Source of the DNA: Tetrahymena elliotti 4EA
Lineage: Eukaryota; Ciliophora; Oligohymenophorea; Hymenostomatida; Tetrahymenidae
Assembly (NCBI GenBank): GCA_000231825.2
Contig: JH720343.1
Span: 357,204-421,203, forward strand
Length of the DNA stretch: 64,000 nt
Reading direction: 5' to 3'
Shown: in pieces, positions 24,385 through 37,170 of the stretch
Layout: each line of letters starts with the position of its first letter
Position numbering within the stretch: the first letter of the stretch is position 1
Program-made: the position numbers and the translations under genes
The notes under the pieces: model-generated
Databases searched by the model: none
Seen by the model: the letters and a program-made list of their open reading frames with translations, nothing else
What the model was told of the DNA's origin: nothing

Positions 24385-25965
24385 TCAATCTGCCTCATTT
24401 AAAGTGTCATTTATACTATAAAATGGACTACTGAATTTACTAGAAGTTATTTCTTATTTTTTACTATTGGGAAGAGAATTTTATTGTGTAGATCTTTTAG
24501 TTGTGGTATAAACTGATTTTCTTCTATTTAAATTCTTCTTTTCTATTTCTTGTTTCATTCTTAGATAATCAGCTTTCATGCAAGAATATTTTAGCAGATA
24601 AGAAACAAGGGGGTTATCTTTCTTTTAAAGCTAAAAGAAATGTCCTCTTAAATGTGCCATATACAGATATTTTTCAAATAGCTTATGATCATTTGGCATT
24701 TTATCACTGCATCTAAATCTTGTAGCCATAATTTTCCAATGACACTCAATCTATTAAAATAACTTTAATATTTTTTTTTTCTTTCAACAAAAATATTTTA
24801 CTTATTTCATGGCTAGAGGAAATTCTGTCAAGCTAAATAAATCGCACCTCTTCAATAAGTATTATAAAATTGCTTTTTGATTAAAAATAAAATAAAAATA
24901 TTATTATATATATTAGCTTTACAATTAACATTTGAGGTAGATATTCTATGGAATGTGTCTATATTTTAACATTCTGATAAAAACCTTGATATAGTTTCAA
25001 TTATAGTAGCTTCTTCTCCAGGTCTTAAAATTCTGTTTTTTCCTGTTCCATATATTTCATTGAGACCCTTTATATTTATTGAATTATAAAAAGTAAATAA
25101 TAAATATTTATTTAGAAAAACAAAGATTCTTTACCTAATCAATTTAATGCATCATTAACCTATGAGGTACAGGGAAAAATTTCTTATCTTTTTCAATTTC
25201 CATTCTTTCTTCTATAGGTAGACATGAAATCCATTTTTTAAGAAGCTCTGGTTCTTGTTTAGAATAGCAGTCTTTTCCTTTTAAAACAAATCTCAAAACT
25301 TCATCTGGTTAATGACTGTACTCTTCTTATAAATATAAATCTTCATATTCCAAATCATAATCTTCTTAGAGTTCAGCTGGAGAACTTTTTTCACTTAATT
25401 CAAAATTCATATCCTAAGCTTAATTAGAGCCTAAAAGTAAATTTTTTAAACCAATTTTTACAGTAAGATTAGAAAATTTATCTCCTTTCTTTGAGATTTG
25501 TGATGTAAATTTATTTAAATTTTTTTTAGCATTTTTTTTACTATTTTTAGGTGATTTGCTAAATAGTTTTATTTCTTTATTTTTTTAAACATGTTACTAT
25601 TATTTAGAAAAATTTAGTGCACTTTAACTTAATAAATCTGGCTATCCAAGAGTTTCTTAGCAGAATGTATTATTTAAAACAACTTCCTTAGGATGTATAT
25701 AAAGTGATTAATCTAGTTTTTAGTATTAGAAATATCTTAACCTAAATCCTCTTTTATTAGCAAGACCCTAATAGGTTTATTCTTACTTTGGATTTTTCAA
25801 TTGCTACAATTGAGAAAAATGCATGACCTAAACATTTTTTATCTGAGGAGGAGAATAATTTTAATTTAAGCTGTTTTCAAAGTTTTTATATTCATGAATT
25901 TAATTCATTTTTAAATTGCCATAAGCTGAAATAGCTCTCGTTTTCTTTATAGGGCTTTCAGACAT
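24385..25965 (-). CDS. Hypothetical protein, 444 aa
   Basis: Three phase-0 exons: 25965-25135, 25067-24930, 24750-24385 (445 codons with stop). The N-terminal half is basic and Gln/Asn/Ser-rich (MSESPIKKTRAISAYGNLKM). The best-ordered part spans residues about 230-390: LRFVLKGKDCYSKQEPELLK, then LPIEERMEIEKDKKFFPVPH, then GTGKNRILRPGEEATIIETI, then HWKIMATRFRCSDKM. I do not recognise the family; the GEEATIIETISRFL stretch faintly recalls sequence next to R3H domains but no R3H motif is visible. If the second intron were not removed, the frame would stop early at 24852, so the gene would be 348 aa; exon 3 is preferred because it is strongly protein-like. The plus-strand frame over it is a shadow. 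Confidence 0.65.
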
Positions 25966-26934
25966 TGGCAAAATAGAGTTCTAAATGTATAAATATAAAT
26001 TCCTATTTTGGAAGAATTAAGTTTAATTAAAAGTTATTAATCAAAAATATTAATCATAGAAAATTTGGATGGATAAAAAATATTAATAAAACCAAAGATT
26101 AAAAAATTAATTAATTAATTGATTTATTTATTTGAGGATTTAGATATTAGATACAAACATATAATTATTAAATAAAGAAGTAAAATTAATATTTAAAGAT
26201 AAAAGGCTTTATTTTGAATAATAATTTGATAATATTTTTTAATTTATTTTATTGATTCTAAGAAAAATTTGTTTTGCAACAGTATTTAATATGAATTTTA
26301 TAAAAAAAGGAAACAATTTTAAAATGATAAGGTTACTTGATCTTAATTATGGAATTAATCTATTTACATGTTAAATATTTTGTTAGAATATTAGAAGGTA
26401 ATAGATAAGAGTGTATTTGTATATATTATCAAATTTTAATTAAATTTCTAATTAGTTAGTTTTAAAATATGCAAATGATAAGAATATTTTTATCTAAATT
26501 GAAGAATTAATTAAAAAAACGTTTAGTTATTATAATTCTATTATATTTTATATTAATTTAATTATCATTGAGAAAATGATCATATTATTTTTAAGTGTAT
26601 TCAATAAATTTAAGATGAGTTGTAAATTCAAATGAAATATTTATTGATTAAGTAATAACAAAATCTTATTAAGTTTATGGTTTTAATTTTTTTTTTATTA
26701 ATTTAAAATTTAAAAAATAAAAGAAGATTAATATAAATAGTAATCTAATAAGCAAGTAAGTTTAATAAAATAGCTGATGTAAATATAGAATAACTAAATT
26801 AAAATTGTAAAATATAAATAAATCAAATTCTTTTTAAGTATTTTAATTAAATATAAAATAATATTTTTCAAATAAGTCAATAGTTTTTATTAGAATATGT
26901 ATCAATTTAAATTTATAAAAATTTTTTTTATCTT
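25966..26934. other. Intergenic, no gene seen
   Basis: About 970 bases, extremely A/T-rich, between two minus-strand genes. Expected contents: promoter of the 444-aa gene and 3' region of the Q-rich gene. Nothing else seen. Confidence 0.5.
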
Positions 26935-29198
26935 TCATTTATTTTAAATTTCTTAGCTCTAGTTAAACTATGACTGTATGTTTGGGGATTTTTCTTATTC
27001 AATTTTCAAATTCAAAATTTATTACTAATTAGCACCAGAATCGTCTTTCTTTTACTAAGATGACTCATTGTTTTAGTTATTTGTTGAGTCTTCATCTTCT
27101 TCATTATCAATATCATTTTCAATATCGTTATCATTATCATTATCAATTTCATCATCTTCTTCATCGTTTTCATAGTCTTCATCTCTCATGCCACTTCCAG
27201 CATTTGAGTTATTATTCTAATGAGATAATTAATTATCTGATTAAACAGAACTTTTATTTTCCTCACTCTTTTGAATAAGTGATTAGCTTTTATTTTAATT
27301 TGAAGATTTATTTGCTTCTCTCATTTTTTTTGCCTTAACAATAACTTTTTCAAGGATCAAAGGCTTTATTTCTGAAATATCTACATTTGAAGAATTCCCT
27401 TAACCACTTTGTGATGCACTTTCTTTTGGGTGTTTAGGAAAAATGAGAAGATATATCCACCCATTTAAATAGTGAGATGTGACTTCTTTAATTTAAATTT
27501 TATCAAAAGATACTCTTCCTTAGTAAAGCTCTTTTTCTATAAATCCCTTTAAAATTTAATTTCCTAATTTTTTAGAAATATTATAATTAAAATAATTTAG
27601 TATGATTAATTTTAATCACCCAGAGTATTTTATTTTATATTTTATGGAGGGTTCTCTGAAGTATATAAAGCTAAAGTTAGGATCATTTTGTTATTATTTT
27701 ACACTATGTTTCCTTATCTATCATATAATTGTAACTTTATACTTTAAATTTAAAAGATTAATATAAAATAAAAATAATGAATCATTTTACCTGAAGTTTC
27801 TTTCTCTATAAAAGGGATAAGGTATTTCTTCATATGGCTTAAGCTCATACTTGTATTCTGAATCTTATCTATTAAATAAATATAATAGTAAACTGTTAGC
27901 TCCTAATGCTCCAATAGCTGCCTCTTGTGGTAAATTAGCTCTTTCTATTTATAATAAATCCTATTAATTAGATTGCTATCCTTATTGCTTAGTATGATTG
28001 TTTATTTTGATTGATTCTCTTTTTTATTAATAAAAAAATATTTAAATAAAATAATTTAGTGATTAATTCTTGATTGATCTATCAAAATTAGTTTTTTTCT
28101 TTAAAATTGTTACCTTATTTACATGATTTCCTATCTAACGTTGCTAATCAACTCAAACTAATGATTACTTTTCTTGTAAAGCTCTTTAATCATATTTGAT
28201 TAAGCTTCTTCAAATGTAATAATTTTAGAATAAAAATCTTGGATCTATGAAATCAAATGCATATTTTTTTAGTTTTCTTCTTCTTACATATTATTGATTT
28301 AACCAGGGTTATTTCCATTATTATTTTATAAAAAATTGAGGATCTAACTAACTTAGCTATTATTTTATTGAGGTTGCTAAAAGTTTCCTTAGTTAAAAAC
28401 ATTTTAACCTACAATATTTCCTACTCCAATTTATTAATGCTATGCAGTCGTATTTTATAGTTGTTATGGCTGGAGGTTATTTTATGGATGTTATTGCTGT
28501 TAATTCATTTAATTTAAGAATGCATGTAAAATATTGGCTTTTTATATTTACTATTAATTCTAATTTTATTATTAAATTGGCTAGATTTGATTTTAATATG
28601 GTATTTAATTCTAACTTAGACTTGAGTTTTGCATAAGCATAACAAGCTCTGGTATCATTTATTAAATTTATTACTGATAAGTATGTTATTATTGTATCTT
28701 TTAATTTTGAAGGGTATTTTATTCTTGAAGCTACAGTAAAGTAGATTGTATATTTCTAAATTGCTATTCATCTAACAAAGGCTACTATTGCTAATTAACA
28801 TTTGTTGGCTACATCTATTACTGTTGCTATTACTACTATTACTATTATGCCTACTATTATTATAGTTGTTATTTTTGGTTGTTTGCACTTTCATTCAATA
28901 TTTGTTCATTTTAAGGTGCATTAAAGTTAATATAGTTATTAATTACTCCCTATTATTTTATTCCATTTTTAATATTATAATTATCTCCACTATTGCTTCC
29001 ACTATGATTAGAAAAAGTTTCAACCTTTAACTTTTTTTTCATATCTTCTTTGATTTCGTCTTATTCAGATAACTATAAGAATGAATTATATATATTAGTA
29101 TTTGTTTAACAATTATTCTACTAACTCTGTTGTATACTTTTATTGCTTATCTTTTGAGAATTTATTTTACTATTCTTTAAAACCTCACTTTTATTCAT
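26935..29198 (-). CDS. Gln/Asn-rich protein with a conserved-looking central domain and acidic tail, 658 aa
   Basis: Four exons, 29198-28114, 28018-27791, 27703-27620, 27514-26935 (659 codons with stop), all phases matched. Residues 1-330 are polyglutamine/asparagine-rich. The ordered region (about 395-500) reads ANLPQEAAIGALGANSLLLY, YELKPYEEIPYPFYRERNFR, FREPSIKYKIKYSGVSFDK, IKEVTSHYLNGWIYLLIFPK. A basic helix then leads into an Asp/Glu/Asn run encoded at about 27095-27185. The combination of a Gln-rich arm, compact domain and acidic stretch suggests a nuclear or chromatin protein, but I do not recognise the domain. The intron 27515-27619 has a less common GTGATT donor; reading through it would hit TGA, so splicing here is required. 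Confidence 0.65.
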
Positions 29199-30501
29199 GT
29201 TACTTTAATTGTTATGCAGGACGAATGATCCCTATCCATTGATACTGCTTGACTAATTTCCATTTAAAATAAACCCATTTCCCTAATTAGAACCACTGTT
29301 CAAATTTTATTATTTCTAACCTGCTTATAATTGAGCCTCAAAACTTTTAGACAAATTTTAGGAGGACTTCTATCTAAATTGTTTTAATAATAAAATATTA
29401 ATAATCTTATTATTTTTATTAATTCAAACAATTTTCAAGTCAAGTAAAATGTTTTAAATTTAACAATGTTCCTTAAAGTTTCTAAACTTATAAATAGAGG
29501 CATCATTATAAAGATAGTAAAAATCAAGATAATATTATTTAGATTTTCGAAAAGGCTTAAATTAAATTTAAAAAAATTTACTGCTTAGTTGTTTCACTTG
29601 TTTCTTTTTCCATGTTCATTCTTAAAATTATTTTTGAATTTTGTAAAGTAGTTTAGTTTTGGTATATAGTAAGATGCTGTTGATTAATGCTTCAGTGCTA
29701 TTATTAGTTAGTTATTCTTGCTGAATAAATTCTTATCTTATAGCAAATTGCGTTTAAAGAAAAGGGAGATAATATTGAACAGTTTATGATAAAACAGAAT
29801 GTGTAAGTAGAACTGTTAACGTTAGTTGTGTTTTGTATTTGTTTTAGTCTAGTTGCTGAAAAAATATATCAAGCTATTTATCTATCTATTTTTAACAAAT
29901 CTAATTAAGCTTTTAGTTATTAATTTTTAATATTATATTTTTCATTGTAATTATCGAAATCTTTTTACTCACAAAATAATTTATTAGCCATAAAGATTTG
30001 ATTTGGAAAAATATTAAAAAATTTCTTTTGAACAAAAGTAAATTTCCCAATATTTGTTAAAAACTTTAGAAGTAATTAAAATTTAATTTGACAAAAATAG
30101 GAAATTAACACAAATTTTACTAAATTTTCCTTTTTAATAAGGCGAGAAATCCTTTAATTATTTTCTTTTTAATGATTGGCATAAACTTTTAGAAATAAAG
30201 CAAAATGAAAGAATTTTTATAACATGAAGTGATTTGATAGCAATTTATATTCAAGGTACATTTAAAAATGATTTGATTTTCCAGGCAATTATGTTAGAAT
30301 CAACATTTATTAAGATGTACAAATAAAAAATAACACATTTATTCACTATATTTTATCTACTTTTTTGCTTTATGTTTTCAAATATTGTTAGAATTTTCAA
30401 GATTAAACTAACTTCAATTCTTATTTTTCTTCAAAAATTTTAAATAAAATTTCTGATTTGAATGTTTCATAGTAAGACAACCTTTCGAATCTTTAAATCA
30501 T
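29199..30501. other. Intergenic, no gene seen
   Basis: About 1.3 kb, A/T-rich, between two minus-strand genes. No convincing frame on either strand under the ciliate code; presumed promoter of the Q-rich gene and 3' region of the methyltransferase gene. Confidence 0.5.
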
Positions 30502-31626
30502 TCAGAATTCTAACTTAAAAATTTCAATATCTTTTTGCTTATAATTATTATCCAATTCGGATTTATGAATCTTTTATTATAATAAAAAACTACTTAAAAA
30601 ATATTATATTAAAATAAGTTACCCTTTCTCCAATAAATTTATATTCTGAAAATGTTTCCAAAATAGGGTCCTAATTGATATCTTCATGTAACCTTTGCTT
30701 GTAAGACAAAAACAAATCAAAAGAACATCCTTCTTACTAGTAATAAGTTGAAACAGATTTTAATAGCTTTTTTTACAAATAAATGTTTAAGCTAATCAAA
30801 TAAGAACGTGTTTTTTGATAAAATATTCAGTTCAAATTTACCCTTGAAAATACATTCAGCATAGAAGAATTGAAGTAAGTATCAGAAGCTACAATATAGT
30901 CTACCTTTTAAAGCCCAACATCAGACTTTAATATTTAAAATACCTTTTCCTCTTGCTCATTCCTATTTAAAATATTTTATAATAATTAAAAATATTTATT
31001 ACACTCAAATGTATATTTCTTTCATTTATGCTTAAAGAAAGTTAATCTTTATTTCCGTTTTTTGTTTTTAATTTAAGCTTTAAGAGTTTAATTTATTACC
31101 AGTCTAGAGAAACAAATTTTACAGAGCCTTTATGATAATCTATTAATTCCTTATTCATTTGAAGATTTTTTTCAACAAAACTTTATGTAATTTTTAGATC
31201 TGTGGCTACAACATTAGCTCCTAATTTGTTTATATTATAATATCTAGTTGATTTAATTAATGATAAATAAGTACCCTAAGAGGCTAAAAATACAGAAAGA
31301 CATCCTGTACCACACCCTAGCTCTAAAATATTCTTTCCTCTTAGCTTATAATTACCCTCATCATTTTATTTTAATAAATATTTAGCTAAAATCATGCTCT
31401 TTTTGATAAAAAAATTATTAAATTTCCCATATGATTCAAATCAAAATAAATGCTGTACACAATCATAAATCCTTCCTGCAGTCCCAAGTTTAAAATTAGA
31501 GTTTTCATATATCTTGATAATATTATCAGGAGAGTGTTCTCCATCATCATCAACTTTGATTTCTTTTAAAAATTCAGAAGCCTCTTTTTATGGCTCATTT
31601 GATTGATTTTAATTGTACATATCCAT
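30502..31626 (-). CDS. METTL21-family (Methyltransf_16) protein lysine methyltransferase, 266 aa
   Basis: Five exons, 31626-31459, 31398-31100, 30962-30842, 30766-30623, 30570-30502 (267 codons with stop), every phase matched. Family landmarks in order: GRIYDCSMILAKYL (the G-x-x-W/Y-D entry motif), the SAM-binding motif I KNILELGCGTGCLSVFLAS (about residues 74-92), GANVVATDL (motif II Asp), VKFVSLDW, then DYIVASDTYFNSSMLNVF (the acidic D-x-x-Y active-site strand) and the closing LSYKQRLHEDINQDPILETF. These enzymes transfer methyl groups from S-adenosylmethionine to lysines of chaperones, elongation factors and similar proteins. Length is usual for the family. A TGA at 31441-31443 lies inside the first intron, not in the protein. 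The substrate cannot be told from sequence alone. Confidence 0.88.
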
Positions 31627-32087
31627 TTATTACAAAATAGAAATTTAATGATTTCAAAAAGATACAAGTAATCAGATATTTAATTAAAATTTAAAAGGTA
31701 TTTATTCTATCAATAAATATCTCAAGAATATTTTAAATATCAAGTCTAAAAAATTAAATTTTAACAAAATTTTTATAAATGATAAATATCATAAATAGTA
31801 TTAATGACATATGTGAGAGATATTAAATTTTTATAATCAATAATTAATTTCATACAATTACAATAAGTTAACACATATTTTCTTGCTTTAATTTGTTAAA
31901 TGAGAGATAGAATATAGATAGTTTATTATTTGTTTTTGAATTTATATTCTAATAATACTAAATTAAAATACATGGTTTAATAAATTGAATCTATTTAATA
32001 ATATACTTGTAAATATTGTAGTTGACAAAACTTTATGCTTTAATTACATTTATAATATTTGTGTTTATATTATCAACAAACATTTTA
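31627..32087. other. Intergenic, no gene seen
   Basis: About 460 A/T-rich bases between two minus-strand genes; no coding signal. Confidence 0.5.
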
Positions 32088-35000
32088 TCATTTTAATTAT
32101 TTGAATTTCTTTTTAACTTGGACATTTGAAGAGTCTTTGAGATTTCCAAGTAGCTCCCTTTAAATAAATAGTAGATAAATAAAAAATTTTAAATAAGTGA
32201 TTTGGCTAATTAGTTATTACCACATATTGTAGGTATCTTCATAACCAGGAACTGGATAGTAAGTAGGTTCTTAGCTTGTTCCACTGCTGGCTTATCCTGT
32301 ATTCTTAGAAGAATCAGTTTATTATTTTATAGGTGAATTTAAGTCAATTTATTCAACTGAGCTAATTTTCTTTTCTACTTCTTCCTCGTCTTCTTCATCT
32401 TCATCCTCTTACTCAACTGGTTTTTCAATAATTTAATCCTAAATAATCTTTTCATTATCATTCTCTGTATTTGATTTTTGTGCTTAGTGAGTAGGAGATT
32501 TTTCTTTGTTTTTATTTTGGACATTTATATTTTAAGGGACTACTTATCTTTTATTAAAGATCTAATCAATAGTTAATTTGAGTGCATCATCTAAATATAA
32601 AAAAGAACAATTTTATTATTTATTCAAAAATGAATAAAAATTAACCTAAAGCACGAGGGATTAATGTCTTCAATAATTGAGAACACTCGTCAATAGCTGG
32701 ATTAGTATTAACTTCAATTAACCATGAATTTAACTCTTCATCAATAAGGAAATCAAATCCAAAAATTTCAAAGCAATGCTTTCTGTCATATTAATTAATT
32801 TTCTTTTTTACTGAACAGAATGTTAACCAAATAATGTCTTTTATTTTAGAAACAATTTTCTTTTTAAAGAATTTCTAAGTTAACTTTTCTTCACTAGAAC
32901 TACCGTTACCAGAGGTAGATTGAGTAGAAGAGCTATTTTAATAATTAGCTTCTAAAAAATCCCAAAGTTACTAGAAGGACCACATATTACCATTTTCAAA
33001 TTATCCATAATTATCACTGTATTTTTAGATAGCATTATTTGTTAAATGGATGAAAAGATTATCAAGTTATCTTTCATCAGTGCTGAATTCTGAGCTAGAA
33101 AGTCTCATGTAGCCTTCTCTATTTATTACATAAAAAATATTAAAAAGTATTTACTTTACAAAATAAATTACCTAAAGAAGTAGACATCAAGGTTATGAGT
33201 AACTAATGCCCATACTCTAATATCAAATTTTCTTTTATTTATCAAGAGTGGCTTTTCAATATACTTTTGAATAACAAATTAACTTGCTTTCAATATGCAG
33301 GGTCCTTAAGGTTAAGCTCTAATATATTTGTTTGGATCTTCCTTCTCTTTCTCCTTCTCTTTTTCTTTTTCCTTTTCTTTTTTAGATTGCTTACTTGAAT
33401 TACTTGATACTGGGACGCTTTATACCATAGACTGAGCTCCAGTAGAAGTGGTTGTATTAGTAGTAGTTGAAGAACCGCTGTTGATTGACATTGATTTTTA
33501 AGAATTGTTATTGGCACGATTATTTTGTAAAGGCTTAATCTTCTTAATTTGGAAACTATTTCCATTTTAAGATATTTTTTTAACATCTGGTGAATGACTT
33601 GAGTTGGGATTGTTTTCTTTATCAAGTTATTTAGCTGAATTAATTTCATTATTACCTTTTTCATCATTGTCTTTCGTTTCCTCCAAACCTTCACCTTTTC
33701 TTTCAGGTGAAGGAAGCTTTTGTAAAGATAAAGAAGATTTATTTTCAATTTTTTGCAAAGTTTATTCATCGGATTGGTTAGATATTTTCACTTGATTTTC
33801 TATCACAATATTTGGTTAAGATTAAGAAAGTTTTTTATTATTATTTTAAGATTCTTTTATAGGAATTTCTTGAAGTTCATTTTTTTCTTCTCCTTCATCT
33901 TTTTTTTCTTGCTTCTTTAGAGATTTCTCTTCAAATCCCTCAGTATAATCTGACATAAGCTTTTCTAGACTTGTTAAACTATTAAAAACGTGGATTCCTC
34001 TACCTCTATTTAAAAAAGTTGGTTTAAGAAGCCACATATAAGTACTGTTATTCTTATCTAAAAATGTATCATGTAAAGACCATCTAGTATAAAAGTAATT
34101 GAAGAGCTTTTCTGTGCCCTATTAGCCATATTATGTTTAAAATTATCTTAAAATTTTTCTGATATCAGCTTGTTTCTACATGGTATTCTATTATTTCTTT
34201 TTAATATGAGTTGGCATGTTCATTTCAAAGAATTTTAAGAAATTATTGAGAATGAGATCACAATTTTCATCATTAAAATCAATCACATAAGTAAGAGGAG
34301 TGATATCAAATACATTTTACTTCATACCTTCAGCAAAACTCATTAGGTTTTTAACAAGATATTACTTATTAGTGATCTCTTTATGAAATTCAAAATGATT
34401 AACCACCTGCTTATAGCTAGTATTTTCAACTAGCTTTTCATATTTGTAACCTCTTGTAGTTTATTACCACTTAAAATTAACAAACATAGTTGTAGGATCT
34501 TTTGTTTCTACCCATCCTTCTCTTTTAAGCATAAGCTTTCTGATTCTTTCCCCATTATTTCCACCTCCTACATAAAACTTTATTTAAAATATTATTAAAT
34601 ATTTTCTAGATTGCTTATTTGTGATAAAATTTTATAATTTAGAAATAGTTAAATTTACTTTGAATTAGCTATCTGGTTAAGATACATTATTATTTCCTTG
34701 GGCACTATTCTATTGTTGAATTTAAGGTAGTGGTTTTTTGTTGATTGCAGCTAATTTAGAATCACTTTACTAGGGACTAACAACAGCTTATTAGCTTTTA
34801 GGAACAAGAACTACTTATGATCCTTAAAGTTTTTAGTTAGTAAAGAGGTTCTATTTTTGATTACTAGAATTTACTGCTGAAGAGTTCTGCATTTATTAAG
34901 TCTGAGGAGTGCTTGACTATTAAGACTTTAGAGTATTTGACATTTACTTTTATGAATTACTTTTTAAGTCTCCTTATAAGGTTTGCATTTTGAGTCTTTG

Positions 35001-35773
35001 AGATTGCTATTTTTAGTTTACAAAAAATGAGAATTTAGACACACCGTTAAATAATTTTAAAAATTACATTCAAGATTATTGGATTTTTTTAACTTTATTC
35101 GCTGTTTGTTTGTTATCTTAAATTTTTATTTTGATTTCTCAAATTTGACATATTTAAAGTATTCTTTATTTAAGCTTTTTCATTGATACTTGGAGATATA
35201 GAGCGATTCTATCTATGGACTATCTTATTTTTAAAATTGCTTTATGATGTCTCTTCAATTTTATCAAGCTTGATTGAATTATTATTTAAATAATTTTTTT
35301 ATGTATGTGATTTATTTCTCATAGAAAAGGGGCTTTCTGACTAACTTTTATAAGCATGATAGTTTTAAGGGAGTGAAAGATTCAAACCTATTTTTAAAAA
35401 TAGTTTCAATTAAATATTAATATGCCTAAATCTTTCTTGTGATAGCTTTTTATTGAAATAAAAGTTTAAAAATGTTCTTTTTGCTAAAAATGAGGATGTA
35501 AAACTTTAAAAAAGCTATTATATTTTTACAATATTTTCTTCTAAAATATTTAAAAAAAAATTTTTGAATCAACATACTTTTGCGTGGCAAATTTAAAGCT
35601 GGTAAAGTCTACTTTTCAGGTATTACTGGAGAGGGTAGACAAGGAATTGAAGAAGTATTATGATTATTAGCTATTTAAGTTTTAGCCTAAGGATTGGCTA
35701 CTGTTATGGGAGCAGCTGGCTAAGTTTGTGGATTTATTGCAGAAACACTTGCTGCTTATATCTACTAACTCAT
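32088..35773 (-). CDS. Tubulin tyrosine ligase-like (TTLL) protein, 1060 aa
   Basis: Seven phase-matched exons: 35773-35578, 35387-35068, 35006-34659, 34577-33172, 33118-32646, 32590-32221, 32157-32088 (1061 codons with stop). Residues 1-288 are disordered. The catalytic ATP-grasp fold starts at [17 protein letters not shown] (about 289) and contains [33 protein letters not shown] (nucleotide loop, K-P/N-RGRGI), [47 protein letters not shown], and the metal-binding end [13 protein letters not shown] roughly 200-residue Lys/Glu/Ser-rich insert (about 500-704) interrupts the fold between the RGRGI loop and YIEKP. TTLL enzymes add glutamate, glycine or tyrosine to tubulin tails on cilia and cortical microtubules; which one cannot be decided here. 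Confidence 0.92.
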
Positions 35774-36180
35774 TAATTTCTAAAATATGTTTTGAAAAGC
35801 ACTTATTTACTTATTTATTATTAACTTTTTGAATGAATAAAAAACTTTGTTATGGATAATATACCAAAATTTAATGATTAATTTTTATGATTTTGTGAAT
35901 AGTTAAATTTTTTTCAAATCAAGTATCTCTGTTTCAACTTCAATTTTTTCTTATTGAACTTATCGTATTTTATAAACGTTGATATTTTTTTCAACTTATT
36001 AAAGAAAGCTAATCTTTTTTAATTTCTTAACAATTTAGTAATTAAAGAAATATTAAATAAATATTTAATTTTAAAAATTATTTACTTTCAAAATTCATTA
36101 AAAAGAGAAATCACATTTATAAAATATATTTTCACTAATTAAAATTCTAATTTTTATTTGTTCCTGATTTTTTAAATCTT
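35774..36180. other. Intergenic between two minus-strand genes
   Basis: About 400 bases, A/T-rich, expected to hold the TTLL promoter and the 3' end of the Q/P-rich gene. No coding signal. Confidence 0.5.
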
Positions 36181-37170
36181 TCACTTTTGCAAGCTTGATG
36201 AAATATAATTGCTAATGTCTAATTTAGCTGGGGCAGCATAGCTCATAGGAGGAGGATTAGATATCATCATAGGATTATGAATAGGGGGAGCAGTTGCTGG
36301 AATATATCCATATTAAGTTTAATAAGTTTATTGCTAAGGATAAATAGCTAATTATTAATGGATATAGTGATGAGGTTACTGGTAAGCGGGTTATTATATA
36401 GCAGGAATAGGATTAGCTGGTGGAACACTATAAATTACTTAGTGAGTAGGTTATTAATGATATTAATAATATTATGGGTACTAATGACCTATTTTATCAT
36501 GTTCTATAGGTTATTGCTAAACTTGTTATATATGATGCTATTACTACTACTAATGCTAGTTATATCCTTAATTATTTGCCATAACTGGTTTTGCCTTTTA
36601 GATTTCTTCAAGTCTTTCTTTAGCAATTTATTGTTATTAGCCTAAAAATTATAAGAAATAAATAGTTATTCTACAATTTAATAAATTTGAAAATCAAAGA
36701 TTAAACCTATTTTATTTGGTTGGTCTTATGGCTTTTTCTATTGTTAAATAGGAGGATTCTAATGCTATTTTTTAGTTTAGGGCTTTTAATTTTTGTCATT
36801 TTATTTTAACTTATTCTTTTAAGTAATCTCATCATCTTTTATAAAAAAAGAAAATAAATTTATATTTAAATACTCAAAATAAAATACTTTTTTGTTATGG
36901 ATGAGTTTTTAAATACTCATCATGCATCTCGCCCCATATTTTGTATAATTTCTTTTTATTATCATCTAAATTTCCATTAGTAATTTCATCGCTATCTGAT
37001 TTAGAATAATATGAATAATCATATGACTTTTTGTAATTTGTGTAAAACTGTTAGAAAATGTCTTTGTGTGAAAGAGTCTATGCTTTGGGAAAAGCAGAAC
37101 TTCCGGCTATTGTCATTTATTTTAAATTTTGCTAATGCTACTAATTCTACTATTAATACATTTGACTCAT
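36181..37170 (-). CDS. Gln/Pro/Tyr-rich hypothetical protein, 290 aa
   Basis: Three exons, 37170-36888, 36835-36707, 36641-36181 (291 codons with stop), phases matched. It starts MSQMYQQQNQQHQQNLKQ, has one short ordered patch (NKKKLYKIWGEMHDEYLK, about residues 72-90), a basic middle, a helical stretch QQIAKERLEEIQKAK, then a C-terminal half of repeated Gln/Pro/Tyr/His (QQPTHQVIYSVPPANPIPA). Such composition is typical of prion-like, condensate-forming or RNA-associated proteins; no named family recognised. Plus-strand frames over this gene (for example 36358-36645) are shadows of the Gln-rich coding. Confidence 0.7.

Noticed and set aside
24501..24716. Plus-strand 71-aa frame with a signal-peptide-like start
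   Set aside because: The minus strand here is a phase-consistent third exon of the 444-aa gene with far better protein-like composition.
27060..27278. Plus-strand frame rich in His/Tyr/Leu
   Set aside because: Antisense shadow of the Asp/Glu/Asn-rich tail encoded on the minus strand.
31399..31458. In-frame TGA in the METTL21-like gene as a possible selenocysteine
   Set aside because: Removing a 60-nt GT..AG intron restores the family motif GRIYDCSMILAKYL in phase; no recoding is needed.
33290..33769. 159-aa minus-strand standard-code frame rich in Lys/Leu
   Set aside because: It is the wrong frame over the Lys/Glu/Ser-rich insert of the TTLL gene; the correct frame continues the TTLL fold on both sides.
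36358..36645. Plus-strand Leu-rich, apparently multi-TM frame
   Set aside because: Antisense of Gln-rich (CAA/TAA/TAG) coding on the minus strand, which mimics hydrophobic sequence.
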